A program made the position numbers and the translations under genes. From DASSUW01 sp963803335 (lineage in GTDB: Bacteria; Actinomycetota; Thermoleophilia; Solirubrobacterales; Solirubrobacteraceae), in NCBI GenBank assembly GCA_963803335.1, contig CAWDME010000017.1:1-64000 (forward strand): a stretch of DNA of 64,000 nt, given 5' to 3'. Shown piece by piece: positions 24,969 to 33,511 of this stretch. Under the pieces are notes generated by a model, which had not been told where the DNA came from, ran no database searches, and was given only the letters and a program-made list of their open reading frames with translations. How positions within the stretch are numbered: the stretch's first letter is position 1; every line of letters starts with the position of its first letter.

Positions 24969-25514
24969 CTAGACGCGCCGCTCGGTGGTGGTGACGGGCT
25001 CGTCGACGTGGCCGTCGGTGCGCTCGAAGCGCCCGTTCGCCGTGGTCGGCGCTGCCGTGTCGTCCTCGACCACGACGTCCTTACGGCGGCCGACACGCGG
25101 CAGCATCGCGACGATCAGCATTGCCGCCGCGGCCACGCCGAAGGCCAGCATCGTCGCGCGGTTGGCGGCGAAGATGCCGAGCACGTCGTTGCCATCGACG
25201 ATCGCCAGCACGCAGGCGACGAGCATCACCAGGCCGCCGAGCATCGACATCGTCTTGGCGCTCCAGTGCATCGGCGCGCTCAGCAGCAGCACGAGGCCCG
25301 TCCCGCCGAACAGCGCCCACGTCCAGCCGTTGCCCTCGATGCCGAGGAACGTGCCGCCGAAGACGTCCCCGTCCGGCGCATGGGTCGTGAAGTTCGTCGA
25401 GGCGAAGATCAGCCCCAGGATGCCCCCGGCCAGGAGGACAAGTCCGATGATGCCGACCGGCCCCTTCGCCAGCGACACGCCCTTCCTCCGTGTAACGCCC
25501 TCTGTACGCCTCAT
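24969..25514 (-). CDS. Membrane protein of unknown function
   Basis: A 181-residue protein with a basic N-terminus and four hydrophobic segments (about 20-40, 65-82, 88-108, 118-140), then a cytosolic acidic and Thr-rich tail. The pattern IIGLVLLAGGILGLIFA followed by a periplasmic loop with THAPDGDVFGGTFLGIEGNG resembles small membrane proteins widespread in Solirubrobacterales. No enzymatic motif is seen. It is 18 nt upstream of the acyl-CoA dehydrogenase and probably in the same transcript. Confidence 0.65.
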   Translation of the reverse strand: MRRTEGVTRRKGVSLAKGPVGIIGLVLLAGGILGLIFASTNFTTHAPDGDVFGGTFLGIEGNGWTWALFGGTGLVLLLSAPMHWSAKTMSMLGGLVMLVACVLAIVDGNDVLGIFAANRATMLAFGVAAAAMLIVAMLPRVGRRKDVVVEDDTAAPTTANGRFERTDGHVDEPVTTTERRV

Positions 25515-25568
25515 GGTCCGCTCCTTGAAGAAAGCTGTTAGGAGCGTTGTTCCCGCTTCTCGGCGCGC

Positions 25569-25745
25569 TCAGTCAGCCTGCGGGGGCTCGGACTCGGGCA
25601 GTCCGGGCAGCGGGGCTTCGTCCTCGTCGAGATCGGCGGGCGGTCCGAGCGGCTGGTCGTCGATCTCCGGCTCGCCGTCCGCGGGCGGCGGCGGCGTCTC
25701 CGGGATGTCCGGGTCCTCCGGCGTGATCGGCGTCTGGCGCTCCAT
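25569..25745 (-). CDS. Small acidic proline-rich protein
   Basis: A 58-residue ORF in which Pro, Glu and Asp make up more than half the sequence (ITPEDPDIPETPPPPADGEP), with no cysteine and no hydrophobic segment. It is likely disordered. Its ATG shares one base with the serS stop (TGATG), so it can be translated by re-initiation after seryl-tRNA synthetase. Function is unknown. The clean coupling favours a real gene. Confidence 0.5.
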   Translation of the reverse strand: MERQTPITPEDPDIPETPPPPADGEPEIDDQPLGPPADLDEDEAPLPGLPESEPPQAD

Positions 25746-26968
25746 CACGCCTCCCCTACCCGCAGCTCGGCCGGAGCACCCCACTGCTGCAGGACCTCGG
25801 GCACGGCGCGGCCGTGGTTCTCGAGCAGGGCGATCATGTGCCGCCAGGTCACGGCCGTGCCGTTGAGCGTGTGCACGTGCGTCGGGCCCGGGCGGTAGCG
25901 GATGTTCAGTCGCCGCGACTGGAAGTCCGTCGTGTTGGATGTCGACGTGACCTCGCCGTAGCCGTCGCGGCCGGGCATCCACGCCTCGAGGTCGTACTTC
26001 TTGGCGGCGGAGGAGCCGAGGTCGTCGACCGCGATGTTGACCACGCGGTAGGGGATGTCGAGCGCCTGCAGCAGCTCCTCCTCGATCGCCAGCAGCCGCT
26101 CGTGCTCGTCCGCGGACTGGTCGGCCTCGACGAAGCTGAACATCTCGAGCTTGTCGAACTGGTGGACGCGGAAGATGCCGCGCGTGTCGCGGCCGGCGGC
26201 GCCGGCCTCGCGCCGGAAGCAGGAGGAGAAGCCCGCGTAGCGCAGCGGCAGGACGCCCTCGTCGAGGATCTCGCCCGCGTGCAGCGATGCCAGCGGCACC
26301 TCGCTGGTGCCGACGAGGTACAGGTCGTCGTCGGGCAACCGGTAGATCTGCTGCTCGGTGTCGGGCAGGAAGCCGGTGCCGTAGAGCGCGTTCTCGCGCA
26401 CCAGCACGGGCGGGATCACCGGCGTGAAGCCGTGACCCTCGAGCACCGACATGCCCCAGCGCACGAGCGCGAACTCGAGCAGCACGAGGTCGCCCTTGAG
26501 GTAGGCGAACCGCGACCCGGACAGGCGCGCGCCGGCCTCGGTGTCGATCAGCGGCCCGGCGATCTCGAGGTGATCGGCTCCGGTGGCGCCGCGCTCTCCC
26601 ACCTCGCGGATCACGGTGTCGCTGTCGGCCGCCGTCGGATGAGGCGGGTTGGGCAGCGATGCGAGCGCCGCCTGCAGCTCGGCGTCGCCGTCGGCGAGCT
26701 CCTGCCCCAGCGCCTTCACGCGCTGGGCGACCTCCTGCATGGCGGCGATCTCCTCGGCCGCGTCGCCGCCCGCCTGCTTGGCCGCGCCGATCGCCTTCGA
26801 CGCCTCGTTCTGGCGCGCGCGCAGGTTCTCGACCTCGGGCCGCAGCGCGCGCGTGCGCTCGTCGAGCTCGAGCACGCGGTCGAGCCGCTCGTCCGAGCCG
26901 TCGCGACGGCGTGCCAGCGCCTCCCGTACCGGGTCGGGATCGCGCCGGATCTGTTTGAGGTCGAGCAC
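25745..26968 (-). CDS. serS: Seryl-tRNA synthetase
   Basis: A 407-residue class II synthetase starting MLDLKQIRRDPDPVREALARR, followed by the long coiled-coil arm (about 30-105) that grips the long variable arm of tRNA-Ser. Motif 2 is FSSCFRREAGAAGRDTRGIF with FRVHQFDKLEMF, and motif 3 lies near the C-terminus (NGTAVTWRHMIALLENH). It charges tRNA-Ser, two genes for which are in this window (10984-11073 and 12866-12952). Length and all motifs are normal. A tiny acidic ORF follows by one-base overlap. Confidence 0.97.
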   Translation of the reverse strand: MLDLKQIRRDPDPVREALARRRDGSDERLDRVLELDERTRALRPEVENLRARQNEASKAIGAAKQAGGDAAEEIAAMQEVAQRVKALGQELADGDAELQAALASLPNPPHPTAADSDTVIREVGERGATGADHLEIAGPLIDTEAGARLSGSRFAYLKGDLVLLEFALVRWGMSVLEGHGFTPVIPPVLVRENALYGTGFLPDTEQQIYRLPDDDLYLVGTSEVPLASLHAGEILDEGVLPLRYAGFSSCFRREAGAAGRDTRGIFRVHQFDKLEMFSFVEADQSADEHERLLAIEEELLQALDIPYRVVNIAVDDLGSSAAKKYDLEAWMPGRDGYGEVTSTSNTTDFQSRRLNIRYRPGPTHVHTLNGTAVTWRHMIALLENHGRAVPEVLQQWGAPAELRVGEA

Positions 26969-26973
26969 GGCGG

Positions 26974-27384
26974 CTAGCCGCCGGAGCCCGATCCCGACTG
27001 CTTCGCCGCGTTGCTGCCGGAGTACTTCGCCACGAACTCGGCGACCTTCTGGGCCTCGTCGCCGGTCACGAGGTTCTGCGGCATCGGCGACGAGGAGAAC
27101 CCTCCGTTGCGGATCGCGTAGAGCACGCTGTCCACGTCCTCCTTGCGGTCGTCGAAGTTCGGGCCGTCCTTGCGCTCGCGCGACTGCACCTTCGTGGCCG
27201 ACCCCTCGGAGCCCGCCACCGTGAGCGTGTGGCAGCCGGCGCAGTTCTCGTCGAAGATCTGCGCGCCCTGGTAGTTCGGGTCGTCCTTGGCAAGCTGGAT
27301 GCCCTGCTCACCGCACGCACCGAGCCCGAGGGCAGCGGCCGTGAGCGCGGACGCGAGCAGCAGTCGGCGAGGAGACGGCGCCAT
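26974..27384 (-). CDS. Mono-heme c-type cytochrome lipoprotein
   Basis: A 136-residue protein with a lipobox-type signal (LLLASALTAAALGLGACGEQ, Cys24) so it should be lipid-anchored on the outside. A heme motif CAGCH follows at about residue 49, and a Met ligand in the region SSSPMPQNLVTGDEAQ. The tail ends in a Gly/Ser-rich stretch. It is an electron-transfer cytochrome of class I type. It diverges from the cupredoxin gene at 27421 and follows serS closely. Its partner is not identified; a terminal oxidase or the quinol pool is likely. Confidence 0.85.
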   Translation of the reverse strand: MAPSPRRLLLASALTAAALGLGACGEQGIQLAKDDPNYQGAQIFDENCAGCHTLTVAGSEGSATKVQSRERKDGPNFDDRKEDVDSVLYAIRNGGFSSSPMPQNLVTGDEAQKVAEFVAKYSGSNAAKQSGSGSGG

Positions 27385-27420
27385 GAAGGTGGCACAGCAT
27401 ACGGAACAATCCGGCCCCCG

Positions 27421-27786
27421 ATGCCGCTCGCCTGCGCCATCGCCGTGATCGCTGCGGCGCTCCTGTTCACCGGCTGCGGCGGCGCCGAGCCGGTCGCCCG
27501 CGCCCAGGACGGGCGCGTCGCAGTGACGCTCGACGAGTACCTGATCGCGCCACAGGACGTGAGCGTCCCGGCCGGGCGCGTGACCTTCCACGTGGTCAAT
27601 CGGGGGCGCCTGCGCCACAGCTTCCGGCTCTGGGGCGCCGACGGCGAGCCGCTGGCGGTCAAGAGCCTGTTCGCAGGCGACAGCGCGGACCGGACCGCGG
27701 TGCTCGCGCCCGGCGAGTACCGCATGGTGTGCACGATCATGAACCACGCCGAGCTGGGGATGACCGGCAGGCTGGTGGTGCGATGA
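27421..27786 (+). CDS. Cupredoxin-like lipoprotein
   Basis: A 121-residue protein with a lipoprotein signal (AVIAAALLFTGCGGAEP, Cys19). The mature part is a beta-sandwich: VTLDEYLIAPQDVSVPAGRV, then VNRGRLRHSFRLWG with the first copper His, and near the end YRMVCTIMNHAELGM with the Cys-His-Met set of a type 1 copper site. It would shuttle electrons outside the membrane, or bind copper. It is divergent from the cytochrome c lipoprotein, and its stop overlaps the flavin reductase gene by 4 nt. Confidence 0.82.
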   Translation: MPLACAIAVIAAALLFTGCGGAEPVARAQDGRVAVTLDEYLIAPQDVSVPAGRVTFHVVNRGRLRHSFRLWGADGEPLAVKSLFAGDSADRTAVLAPGEYRMVCTIMNHAELGMTGRLVVR

Positions 27787-28253
27787 AGGACGTGGGGCCC
27801 GACCGCTTCCGCTCCGTGATGGGCCACTTCGCCACCGGCGTCACGGTCGTGACCGTTGCGACGCCCGACGGGCCGGTCGGCATGACCGCCAACGCGGTCA
27901 CGTCGCTGTCGCTGGAGCCCGTCCTGCTGCTCGTGGCGTTCGCCAACGACGCGCGTACGCTGCCCGCGGTGCGCGACACCGGCCGCTTCGGCGTCAACGT
28001 GCTCGCCGCCGGCCAGGCCGACCTCGCGCGGCTGTTCGCGTCCAAGACGCCAGAGCGCGAGAAGTTCGCCGGCGTCGCCCACACCGTGCACGACGGCATC
28101 CCGGTGATCGAGGGTGTGCTCGCGTGGGTCGGCTGCCGGCTCGAGCAGCTCATCCCGGGCGGCGACCACACGATCGGGATCGGAGCCGTCGAGGCGGCGG
28201 AGACGGGCGCGGGCGACCCGCTCCTGTGGTTCCGCGGGAGCTACCACGGGTGA
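27783..28253 (+). CDS. Flavin reductase domain protein (FMN-binding split barrel)
   Basis: A 156-residue cytosolic protein. MGHFATGVTVVTVATPDGPVG near residue 13 and TANAVTSLSLEPVLLLVAF are the hallmarks of the flavin reductase-like family (HpaC/RutF type), which reduce free FMN or FAD with NAD(P)H for a partner monooxygenase. No monooxygenase is near. ATG 27783 overlaps the cupredoxin stop by 4 nt, and its stop overlaps the next gene by GTGA, so the three genes form one operon. Confidence 0.88.
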   Translation: MKDVGPDRFRSVMGHFATGVTVVTVATPDGPVGMTANAVTSLSLEPVLLLVAFANDARTLPAVRDTGRFGVNVLAAGQADLARLFASKTPEREKFAGVAHTVHDGIPVIEGVLAWVGCRLEQLIPGGDHTIGIGAVEAAETGAGDPLLWFRGSYHG

Positions 28254-28690
28254 CGGCGTTCCACATCGTCCTCGGCGTGGGGCTGATCGCGGTCAACGCG
28301 ATCGCCGGGCTGTACGGCGCGATCGCCTGGTGGCGACATGCGAACGCGCCCGGTTTCTGGCCGCTGCTGCGCGTCGGCCAGGCGCTCGTGGTCATCGAGG
28401 CGCTCGACGGCACGATCCTGCTGCTGCTCGGCAAGGACCTGCCGCAGCTGCACCTGATCTACGGGCTCGTGCCGCTCGCCGTCTCGTTCTTGGCCGAGCA
28501 ACTGCGGCTCACCGCGGCCGAGACGGTCCTTCAGCAGCACGATCTCGAGGGCCGGGCCGACGTCGAAAAGCTGCCGGCCGCCGAGCAGCAGCAGCTCGTG
28601 CGCGACATCCTGCGCCGCGAGATGGGCGTGATGGCAGCATCCGCGGTCGTGGTCGCGCTTCTCGGGGTACGTGCCGCGGGAGGACTGTAG
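28250..28690 (+). CDS. Small four-segment membrane protein
   Basis: A 146-residue protein from GTG 28250. Hydrophobic segments lie near 4-24, 38-60, 66-82 and 124-143, with a charged cytosolic stretch (QQHDLEGRADVEKLPAAEQQ) before the last. No family motif is recognised. It is coupled to the flavin reductase by a 4-nt GTGA overlap and precedes nuoA by 54 nt. Its end position next to respiratory genes suggests a membrane-linked redox role, but that is only context. Confidence 0.6.
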   Translation: MTAFHIVLGVGLIAVNAIAGLYGAIAWWRHANAPGFWPLLRVGQALVVIEALDGTILLLLGKDLPQLHLIYGLVPLAVSFLAEQLRLTAAETVLQQHDLEGRADVEKLPAAEQQQLVRDILRREMGVMAASAVVVALLGVRAAGGL

Positions 28691-28744
28691 GTGCCGTATG
28701 CCACTAAGTAACACACCCGCACAAACTGCTACAACTCAGCTTAG

Positions 28745-29104
28745 GTGATCAGGTCCTATCTCCCCGCGCTCGTGTTTGTCGGGCTGGGAACCGTCCTCGG
28801 CCTGGTCTTCGCGATGCTCAACACGTACATCGGCCCGAAGGGCCGACAGCGCATCGCCACGACCGATCCGTACGAGTGCGGCCTGCCGTCGGAGGTCAAG
28901 AAGAACTTCCGCTTCGGGATCAGCTTCTACCTGATCGCGATGCTCTTCATCCTCTTCGACATTGAGGTGATCTTCCTCTACCCGGTCGCGATCCAGCTGA
29001 AGGCGTTCGGGACGTTCGCGCTGTGGGAGACCGTCGTGTTCATCGTCCTGCTGGCCGTCGCGTTCGTCTATGTATGGCGGAGAGGAGCCCTCGAATGGAG
29101 GTGA
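28745..29104 (+). CDS. nuoA: NADH-quinone oxidoreductase subunit A
   Basis: A 119-residue membrane protein starting at GTG 28745 with three hydrophobic segments. The loop after the first (YIGPKGRQRIATTDPYECGL) holds the conserved Glu-Cys pair of NuoA, and LFILFDIEVIFLYP is the family block in segment two. NuoA sits in the membrane at the joint with the peripheral arm near the quinone site. It opens the nuoA-I cluster and overlaps nuoB by 10 nt. The 54 nt before it contain no clear consensus promoter. Confidence 0.96.
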   Translation: MIRSYLPALVFVGLGTVLGLVFAMLNTYIGPKGRQRIATTDPYECGLPSEVKKNFRFGISFYLIAMLFILFDIEVIFLYPVAIQLKAFGTFALWETVVFIVLLAVAFVYVWRRGALEWR

Positions 29105-29784
29105 CCCGGCATCAGCTCGGTGCTGGCGGCATGGAGGAGTTCCGCTCCCGCCAGCTCACCGCGCGCCAGATGCTCAAGGGCGAGCTGGAGGGCGCCGAGC
29201 TCGAGAAGCACGTCGAGGAGAGCGTCCTCACCACCACGCTCGACAAGGCCGCCCGCTGGGCCGCCGCCAACGCGATCTTCCCGGCCACGTTCGGCCTCGC
29301 CTGCTGCGCGATCGAGATGATGTCGATCGTCGGCGCGCGCGTCGACGTCGCCCGCTTCGGCGGCGAGGCGTTCCGCGCCTCCCCGCGCCAGGCCGACCTG
29401 CTGATCCTGTCCGGCCGCGTCTCGATCAAGATGGCGCCGGTCGTGCGGCGCATCTACGACCAGATGATCGAGCCGCGCTGGGCGATCGCGATGGGCGCCT
29501 GCTCGTCGTCGATGGGCGTGTTCAACAACTACGCGATCGTGCCGGCCGACAAGTTCATGCCCGTCGACGTGCACGTGCCGGGCTGCCCGCCGAGGCCCGA
29601 GGCGCTGATGCACGGCATCCTCAAGCTGCGGGCGATGATCCTCGCCAAGCCCGACCTGGGCTGGCGCACGCGCTACGGCGGCCGCGGCACCGAGGAGTTC
29701 GTCGAGTCCGAGCTGGCGATCGAGCCGGTCGCCGGGCATGCGATCGGCGTCTCCGGCGGCGGGAGAATGGGCACGAGTGCCTGA
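29095..29784 (+). CDS. nuoB: NADH-quinone oxidoreductase subunit B
   Basis: A 229-residue protein carrying the terminal N2 [4Fe-4S] cluster. The ligands are the adjacent Cys pair in FGLACCAIEMMS, the Cys in MGACSSSMG, and the Cys in PGCPPRPEAL. It passes electrons to quinone. The 50 residues before the cluster domain are charged and longer than in E. coli NuoB, as is usual in actinobacteria. ATG 29095 overlaps nuoA by 10 nt, and the end overlaps nuoC by 8 nt. Confidence 0.97.
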   Translation: MEVTRHQLGAGGMEEFRSRQLTARQMLKGELEGAELEKHVEESVLTTTLDKAARWAAANAIFPATFGLACCAIEMMSIVGARVDVARFGGEAFRASPRQADLLILSGRVSIKMAPVVRRIYDQMIEPRWAIAMGACSSSMGVFNNYAIVPADKFMPVDVHVPGCPPRPEALMHGILKLRAMILAKPDLGWRTRYGGRGTEEFVESELAIEPVAGHAIGVSGGGRMGTSA

Positions 29785-30289
29785 CGCGACCGGCCTCGAG
29801 CTGATCGCGCAGGACCTGCGCTCCGCGCACGGCGACGACGCCGTCCTGGGCACGCTGTTCTTCCGCAAGAAGGCGGCGGTCGACGTCGCTCCGGCGCACG
29901 TCGTCGGTGTCCTCGCCTTCCTGCGCGAGCGCGGGTTCGGTTTTCTGGCCAGCGTGCACGGCCTCGACTACTACCCCGAGGAGCCGCGCCTCGGCGTGCA
30001 GTACGAGCTGCTCGACATGACGACCGTGGACCGCATCACCGTGCGCGTGCGCGTGCCGACCGACGCGCCGAACGTCCCGTCCGTCACGCCCGAGTGGCCG
30101 ACGGCCGACCACCAGGAGCGCGAGGTCTACGACATGTTCGGCGTGATCTTCGACGGCCACCCGAATCTGCGCCGGATCCTGATGCCCGAGGACTACGAGG
30201 GTTACCCGCAGCGCCGCGACTTCCCGATCGGCGGCGAGCCGGTCTTCTTCACCCACAACGAGCCGCGCACGCCTAGGTACACGCAATGA
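29777..30289 (+). CDS. nuoC: NADH-quinone oxidoreductase subunit C
   Basis: A 170-residue protein from GTG 29777. The conserved HQEREVYDMFGVIFDGHPNL (ExYDxxGxxFxGHP) and PEDYEGYPQRRDFP identify NuoC, a structural subunit of the peripheral arm that packs against NuoD. It is separate from NuoD here, unlike the fused NuoCD of E. coli. Its last 4 nt overlap the nuoD start. Confidence 0.96.
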   Translation: MPDATGLELIAQDLRSAHGDDAVLGTLFFRKKAAVDVAPAHVVGVLAFLRERGFGFLASVHGLDYYPEEPRLGVQYELLDMTTVDRITVRVRVPTDAPNVPSVTPEWPTADHQEREVYDMFGVIFDGHPNLRRILMPEDYEGYPQRRDFPIGGEPVFFTHNEPRTPRYTQ

Positions 30290-31521
30290 GCGACCTCACC
30301 TACCGCGAGATCGAGGATTCGCACGAGATCTCCCACATCGAGCACGAGGGCGCTACGCAGGAGCTCCTCACGCTCAACATGGGCCCGCACCACCCGGCGA
30401 CGCACGGGGTCCTGCGGCTGCTGACCACGCTCGAGGGCGAGGTCGTGCGCGACATCGTGCCGATGATCGGCTACCTCCACACCGGCATCGAGAAGACGGC
30501 CGAGGACAAGGCGTACTGGAAGGTGATCCCGGTCATCGAGCGGATGGACTACCTCGCGTACTTCTTCAACGCGATGGCGTTCTGCGGCGCGGTCGAGGCG
30601 CTGCTGGACCTCGAGATCCCGCCGCGGGCACAGTGGCTGCGCGTGCTGCACCTGGAGCTCAACCGGATCATGTCCCACCTCGTGTGGCTCGGGACCAGCG
30701 CGCTCGACCTCGGCGCGATCTCGATGTTCTGGTACTGCTTCCGCGACCGCGAGACCGTGCTCGACCTGTTCGAGATGTCGACCGGCCAGCGCATGCACCC
30801 GCGCTACATCCAGGTCGGCGGCGTGATCGAGGACATTCCGGCCGGGTTCGCCACGAAGGTGCGCGAGTTCTGCGCGCAGATGCCCGGGCGCGTCGACCAG
30901 TTCCTGGCGCTGCTGGCCAAGAACGAGATCGTCCTGCACCGGCTGCGCGGCGTTGCGGCGGTCGACGAGGAGACGCTGCTCGCGCTCGGCGTGACTGGCC
31001 CGCTGCTGCGCGCGACCGGCAACTCGTGGGATCTGCGCAAGGCCGCGCCGTACTCGAGCTACGAGGCGTTCGACTTCAAGGTCCCGGTCGGCACGACCGG
31101 CGACAACTGGGACCGCTTCGCCGTCCGCTGCGCCGAGATCAAGGAGTCGGTGAAGATCATCGAGCAGGCGCTCGACGGCCTGCCCGAGGGCGCCTACATC
31201 ACAGAGAACCGCAAGTACGCGCTGCCGCCGCGGCACGAGCTGGCGACCTCGATGGAGGCGCTGATCCACCACTTCAAGCTCGTGACCGAGGGCTTCCGCG
31301 TGCCGCCGGGCGAGGCGTATTACCCGATCGAGTCCCCGCGCGGCGAGATGGGCTGCTTCGTGCGCGCCGACGGCTCGTCCAAGCCGGCGCGCGTGCACAT
31401 GCGCGACCCCTCGTTCGTGCACATGCAGGCGTTGAAGCCGATGGTGCAGGACCTCTACATCGCCGACCTGATCGCGACACTGGCGATGCTCGACCCGATT
31501 CTCGGCGGGGTCGATCGCTGA
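30286..31521 (+). CDS. nuoD: NADH-quinone oxidoreductase subunit D
   Basis: A 411-residue 49-kDa-type subunit. NMGPHHPATHGVLRLLTTLEG near residue 31 is the conserved loop lining the quinone pocket, and IGYLHTGIEKTAEDK and EMGCFVRADGSSKPARVHMR further define NuoD, an evolutionary relative of [NiFe]-hydrogenase large subunits that lacks the nickel ligands. It forms the quinone-binding site with NuoB. It overlaps nuoE by one base (TGATG). Confidence 0.98.
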   Translation: MSDLTYREIEDSHEISHIEHEGATQELLTLNMGPHHPATHGVLRLLTTLEGEVVRDIVPMIGYLHTGIEKTAEDKAYWKVIPVIERMDYLAYFFNAMAFCGAVEALLDLEIPPRAQWLRVLHLELNRIMSHLVWLGTSALDLGAISMFWYCFRDRETVLDLFEMSTGQRMHPRYIQVGGVIEDIPAGFATKVREFCAQMPGRVDQFLALLAKNEIVLHRLRGVAAVDEETLLALGVTGPLLRATGNSWDLRKAAPYSSYEAFDFKVPVGTTGDNWDRFAVRCAEIKESVKIIEQALDGLPEGAYITENRKYALPPRHELATSMEALIHHFKLVTEGFRVPPGEAYYPIESPRGEMGCFVRADGSSKPARVHMRDPSFVHMQALKPMVQDLYIADLIATLAMLDPILGGVDR

Positions 31522-32153
31522 TGGCGATCGATCCGAGCCAGGTCAAGCGGTTCGCGCACGGCTCGCGCGTCCCCGGCTGGGACGAGGCGGCCGACCTGAC
31601 GAAGGACCCGGCGGTGGTCCCCGATCCTGCGACGACGCCGGTCCCCGACCACGTACGCGTCGCGATCGAGGCGCAGATGGCGAAGTACCCGGACATCCGC
31701 TCGGCCGCGATCCCGGCGCTCCACATCGTCCAGCGCGAGCACGGCTGGTGCTCGCCGACGGCGATCGAGCAGGCGGCGTGCGTGATGCGCCTGACGCCCG
31801 CGTACCTGACGGCGGTGGCGACGTTCTACGACATGTTCTCGACGACCCCGAAGGGCCGTCACGACGTCTACGTGTGCACGAACATCTCGTGCTCCCTGCG
31901 CGGCGCCGACGAGATCTACGACCGCATGCTGAGCGCCGCCGGCGACGACCCGGACTTCTCCGTCAAGAAGTTCGAGTGCCTGGGCGCGTGCGACATCGCC
32001 CCGATGGCGTCGATCGACGGCGAGTACGTCGGGCCGCTCGAGCCCGCTGACTGCGAGCGGATCGTCGACGACGTGAAGGCCGGCCGCGACGTGCTGCCGG
32101 ACAAGCAGCTCAAGAAGCGCAAGATCGCCATCGAGCACTGGCGGGAGAGCTGA
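31521..32153 (+). CDS. nuoE: NADH-quinone oxidoreductase subunit E
   Basis: A 210-residue thioredoxin-fold [2Fe-2S] protein (cluster N1a). The ligands are seen in VYVCTNISCSLRG and FECLGACDIAPM (CxxxxC...CxxxC). It pairs with NuoF at the NADH-oxidising tip. Its N-terminus has about 40 extra residues of polar sequence. ATG 31521 and the terminal TGA each overlap a neighbour by one base, so nuoD, nuoE and nuoF are translationally coupled. Confidence 0.97.
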   Translation: MAIDPSQVKRFAHGSRVPGWDEAADLTKDPAVVPDPATTPVPDHVRVAIEAQMAKYPDIRSAAIPALHIVQREHGWCSPTAIEQAACVMRLTPAYLTAVATFYDMFSTTPKGRHDVYVCTNISCSLRGADEIYDRMLSAAGDDPDFSVKKFECLGACDIAPMASIDGEYVGPLEPADCERIVDDVKAGRDVLPDKQLKKRKIAIEHWRES

Positions 32154-33508
32154 TGGAGATTCTCTACAAGGAGATCGACGACCCCGAGCTCGCCACGCTC
32201 GACGGCTACTCGCGGCGCGGCGGCTACGAGATGCTGCGCAAGGCGCTGCAGATGGACCCGGCCGACGTGCTGCAGGAGATGCTCGACTCAGGCGTCCGCG
32301 GCCGCGGCGGCGCCGGGTTCGCGATGGGCAAGAAGATGTCCTTCATCCCCAAGGGGTCGATGGACAAGTACCTCGTCTGCAACGCCGACGAGTCCGAGCC
32401 CGGCACGTTCAAGGACCGCGAGCTGATGCAGAAGAACCCGCATCTGCTCATCGAGGGGATGATCATCGGCGCCTACGCGATCGGCGCCAACCGCTCGTTC
32501 ATCTTCATCCGCGGCGAGTACTCCCACCAGGCCGACGTGCTCGACGCCGCGGTCGCCGAGGCCCGCGCCGCCGGCTATCTCGGCGAGAGCATCCTCGGGT
32601 CCGAGCACACGATCGACCTCGTCGTGCACCGCGGCGCCGGCGCCTACATCTGCGGCGAGGAGACCGCGCTGCTCGACGCGCTGGAGGGCAAGCGCGGCAA
32701 CCCGCGCCTGAAGCCGCCGTTCCCGGCCGTCCAGGGCCTGTACCGCGGGCCGACGCTGATCAACAACGTCGAGACGCTGATGAACGTGCCGGTGATCCTG
32801 CGCATGGGCGGCAAGAAGTACGCCGAGATCGGCACCGAGACGTCGACCGGCACCAAGGTCGTGTCGGTGTCGGGCAACGTGAAGCGGCCCGGCAACTACG
32901 AGATCGTGCTCGGCACGCCTTCGCGCGAGATCATCTTCGACCTCGCCGGCGGCCCGCCCGACGGCCGCACGATCAAGGCGTGGTTCCCCGGCGGCTCGTC
33001 GGCGCCGGTCCTCCCGGGCACCGACGAGTACCTGGACCTGCCCTACGACTTCGACTCGCTCGCCAAGGCGGGCTCGATGCTCGGCTCGGGCGCGATCATC
33101 GTGATCGACGACTCGCACTCGATCGTCGACGTGGCCTACAAGACCGCGTACTTCTACCGCCACGAGTCGTGCGGCAAGTGCACGCCGTGCCGCGAGGGCA
33201 CGAACTGGACCGTGAAGATGATCGAGCGGATCCAGAACGGCGAGGCGACGCCGATGGACCTCGACATCATGGCCTCGGTCCAGGAGCAGATCATCGGCAA
33301 CTGCCTGTGCGTGCTCGGCGACGCAATGGCGATGCCGATCGGCTCGATGATCGCCCACTTCCGCGACGAGTTCGAGGCGCACATCGAGTCGGCGCGTGAG
33401 CGCAACGGCCTCGGCGCCGCGATACCGCAGGTCAACCGCGGGCGCAACGCCGGCCCGTACCCGATGCGCGACCCGGCAGGCGTGGATCCCACGGCGGCGG
33501 TGGTGTAG
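32153..33508 (+). CDS. nuoF: NADH-quinone oxidoreductase subunit F
   Basis: A 451-residue flavoprotein that oxidises NADH. GRGGAGFAMGKK near residue 47 and AYICGEETALLDALEGKRG near residue 165 line the FMN and NADH sites, and the N3 [4Fe-4S] ligands are ESCGKCTPCREGT with a later Cys in IIGNCLCVLGD. It receives a hydride and passes electrons to N3 and N1a. Length is normal. It is followed by nuoG after a 3-nt gap. Confidence 0.98.
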   Translation: MEILYKEIDDPELATLDGYSRRGGYEMLRKALQMDPADVLQEMLDSGVRGRGGAGFAMGKKMSFIPKGSMDKYLVCNADESEPGTFKDRELMQKNPHLLIEGMIIGAYAIGANRSFIFIRGEYSHQADVLDAAVAEARAAGYLGESILGSEHTIDLVVHRGAGAYICGEETALLDALEGKRGNPRLKPPFPAVQGLYRGPTLINNVETLMNVPVILRMGGKKYAEIGTETSTGTKVVSVSGNVKRPGNYEIVLGTPSREIIFDLAGGPPDGRTIKAWFPGGSSAPVLPGTDEYLDLPYDFDSLAKAGSMLGSGAIIVIDDSHSIVDVAYKTAYFYRHESCGKCTPCREGTNWTVKMIERIQNGEATPMDLDIMASVQEQIIGNCLCVLGDAMAMPIGSMIAHFRDEFEAHIESARERNGLGAAIPQVNRGRNAGPYPMRDPAGVDPTAAVV

Positions 33509-33511
33509 CCG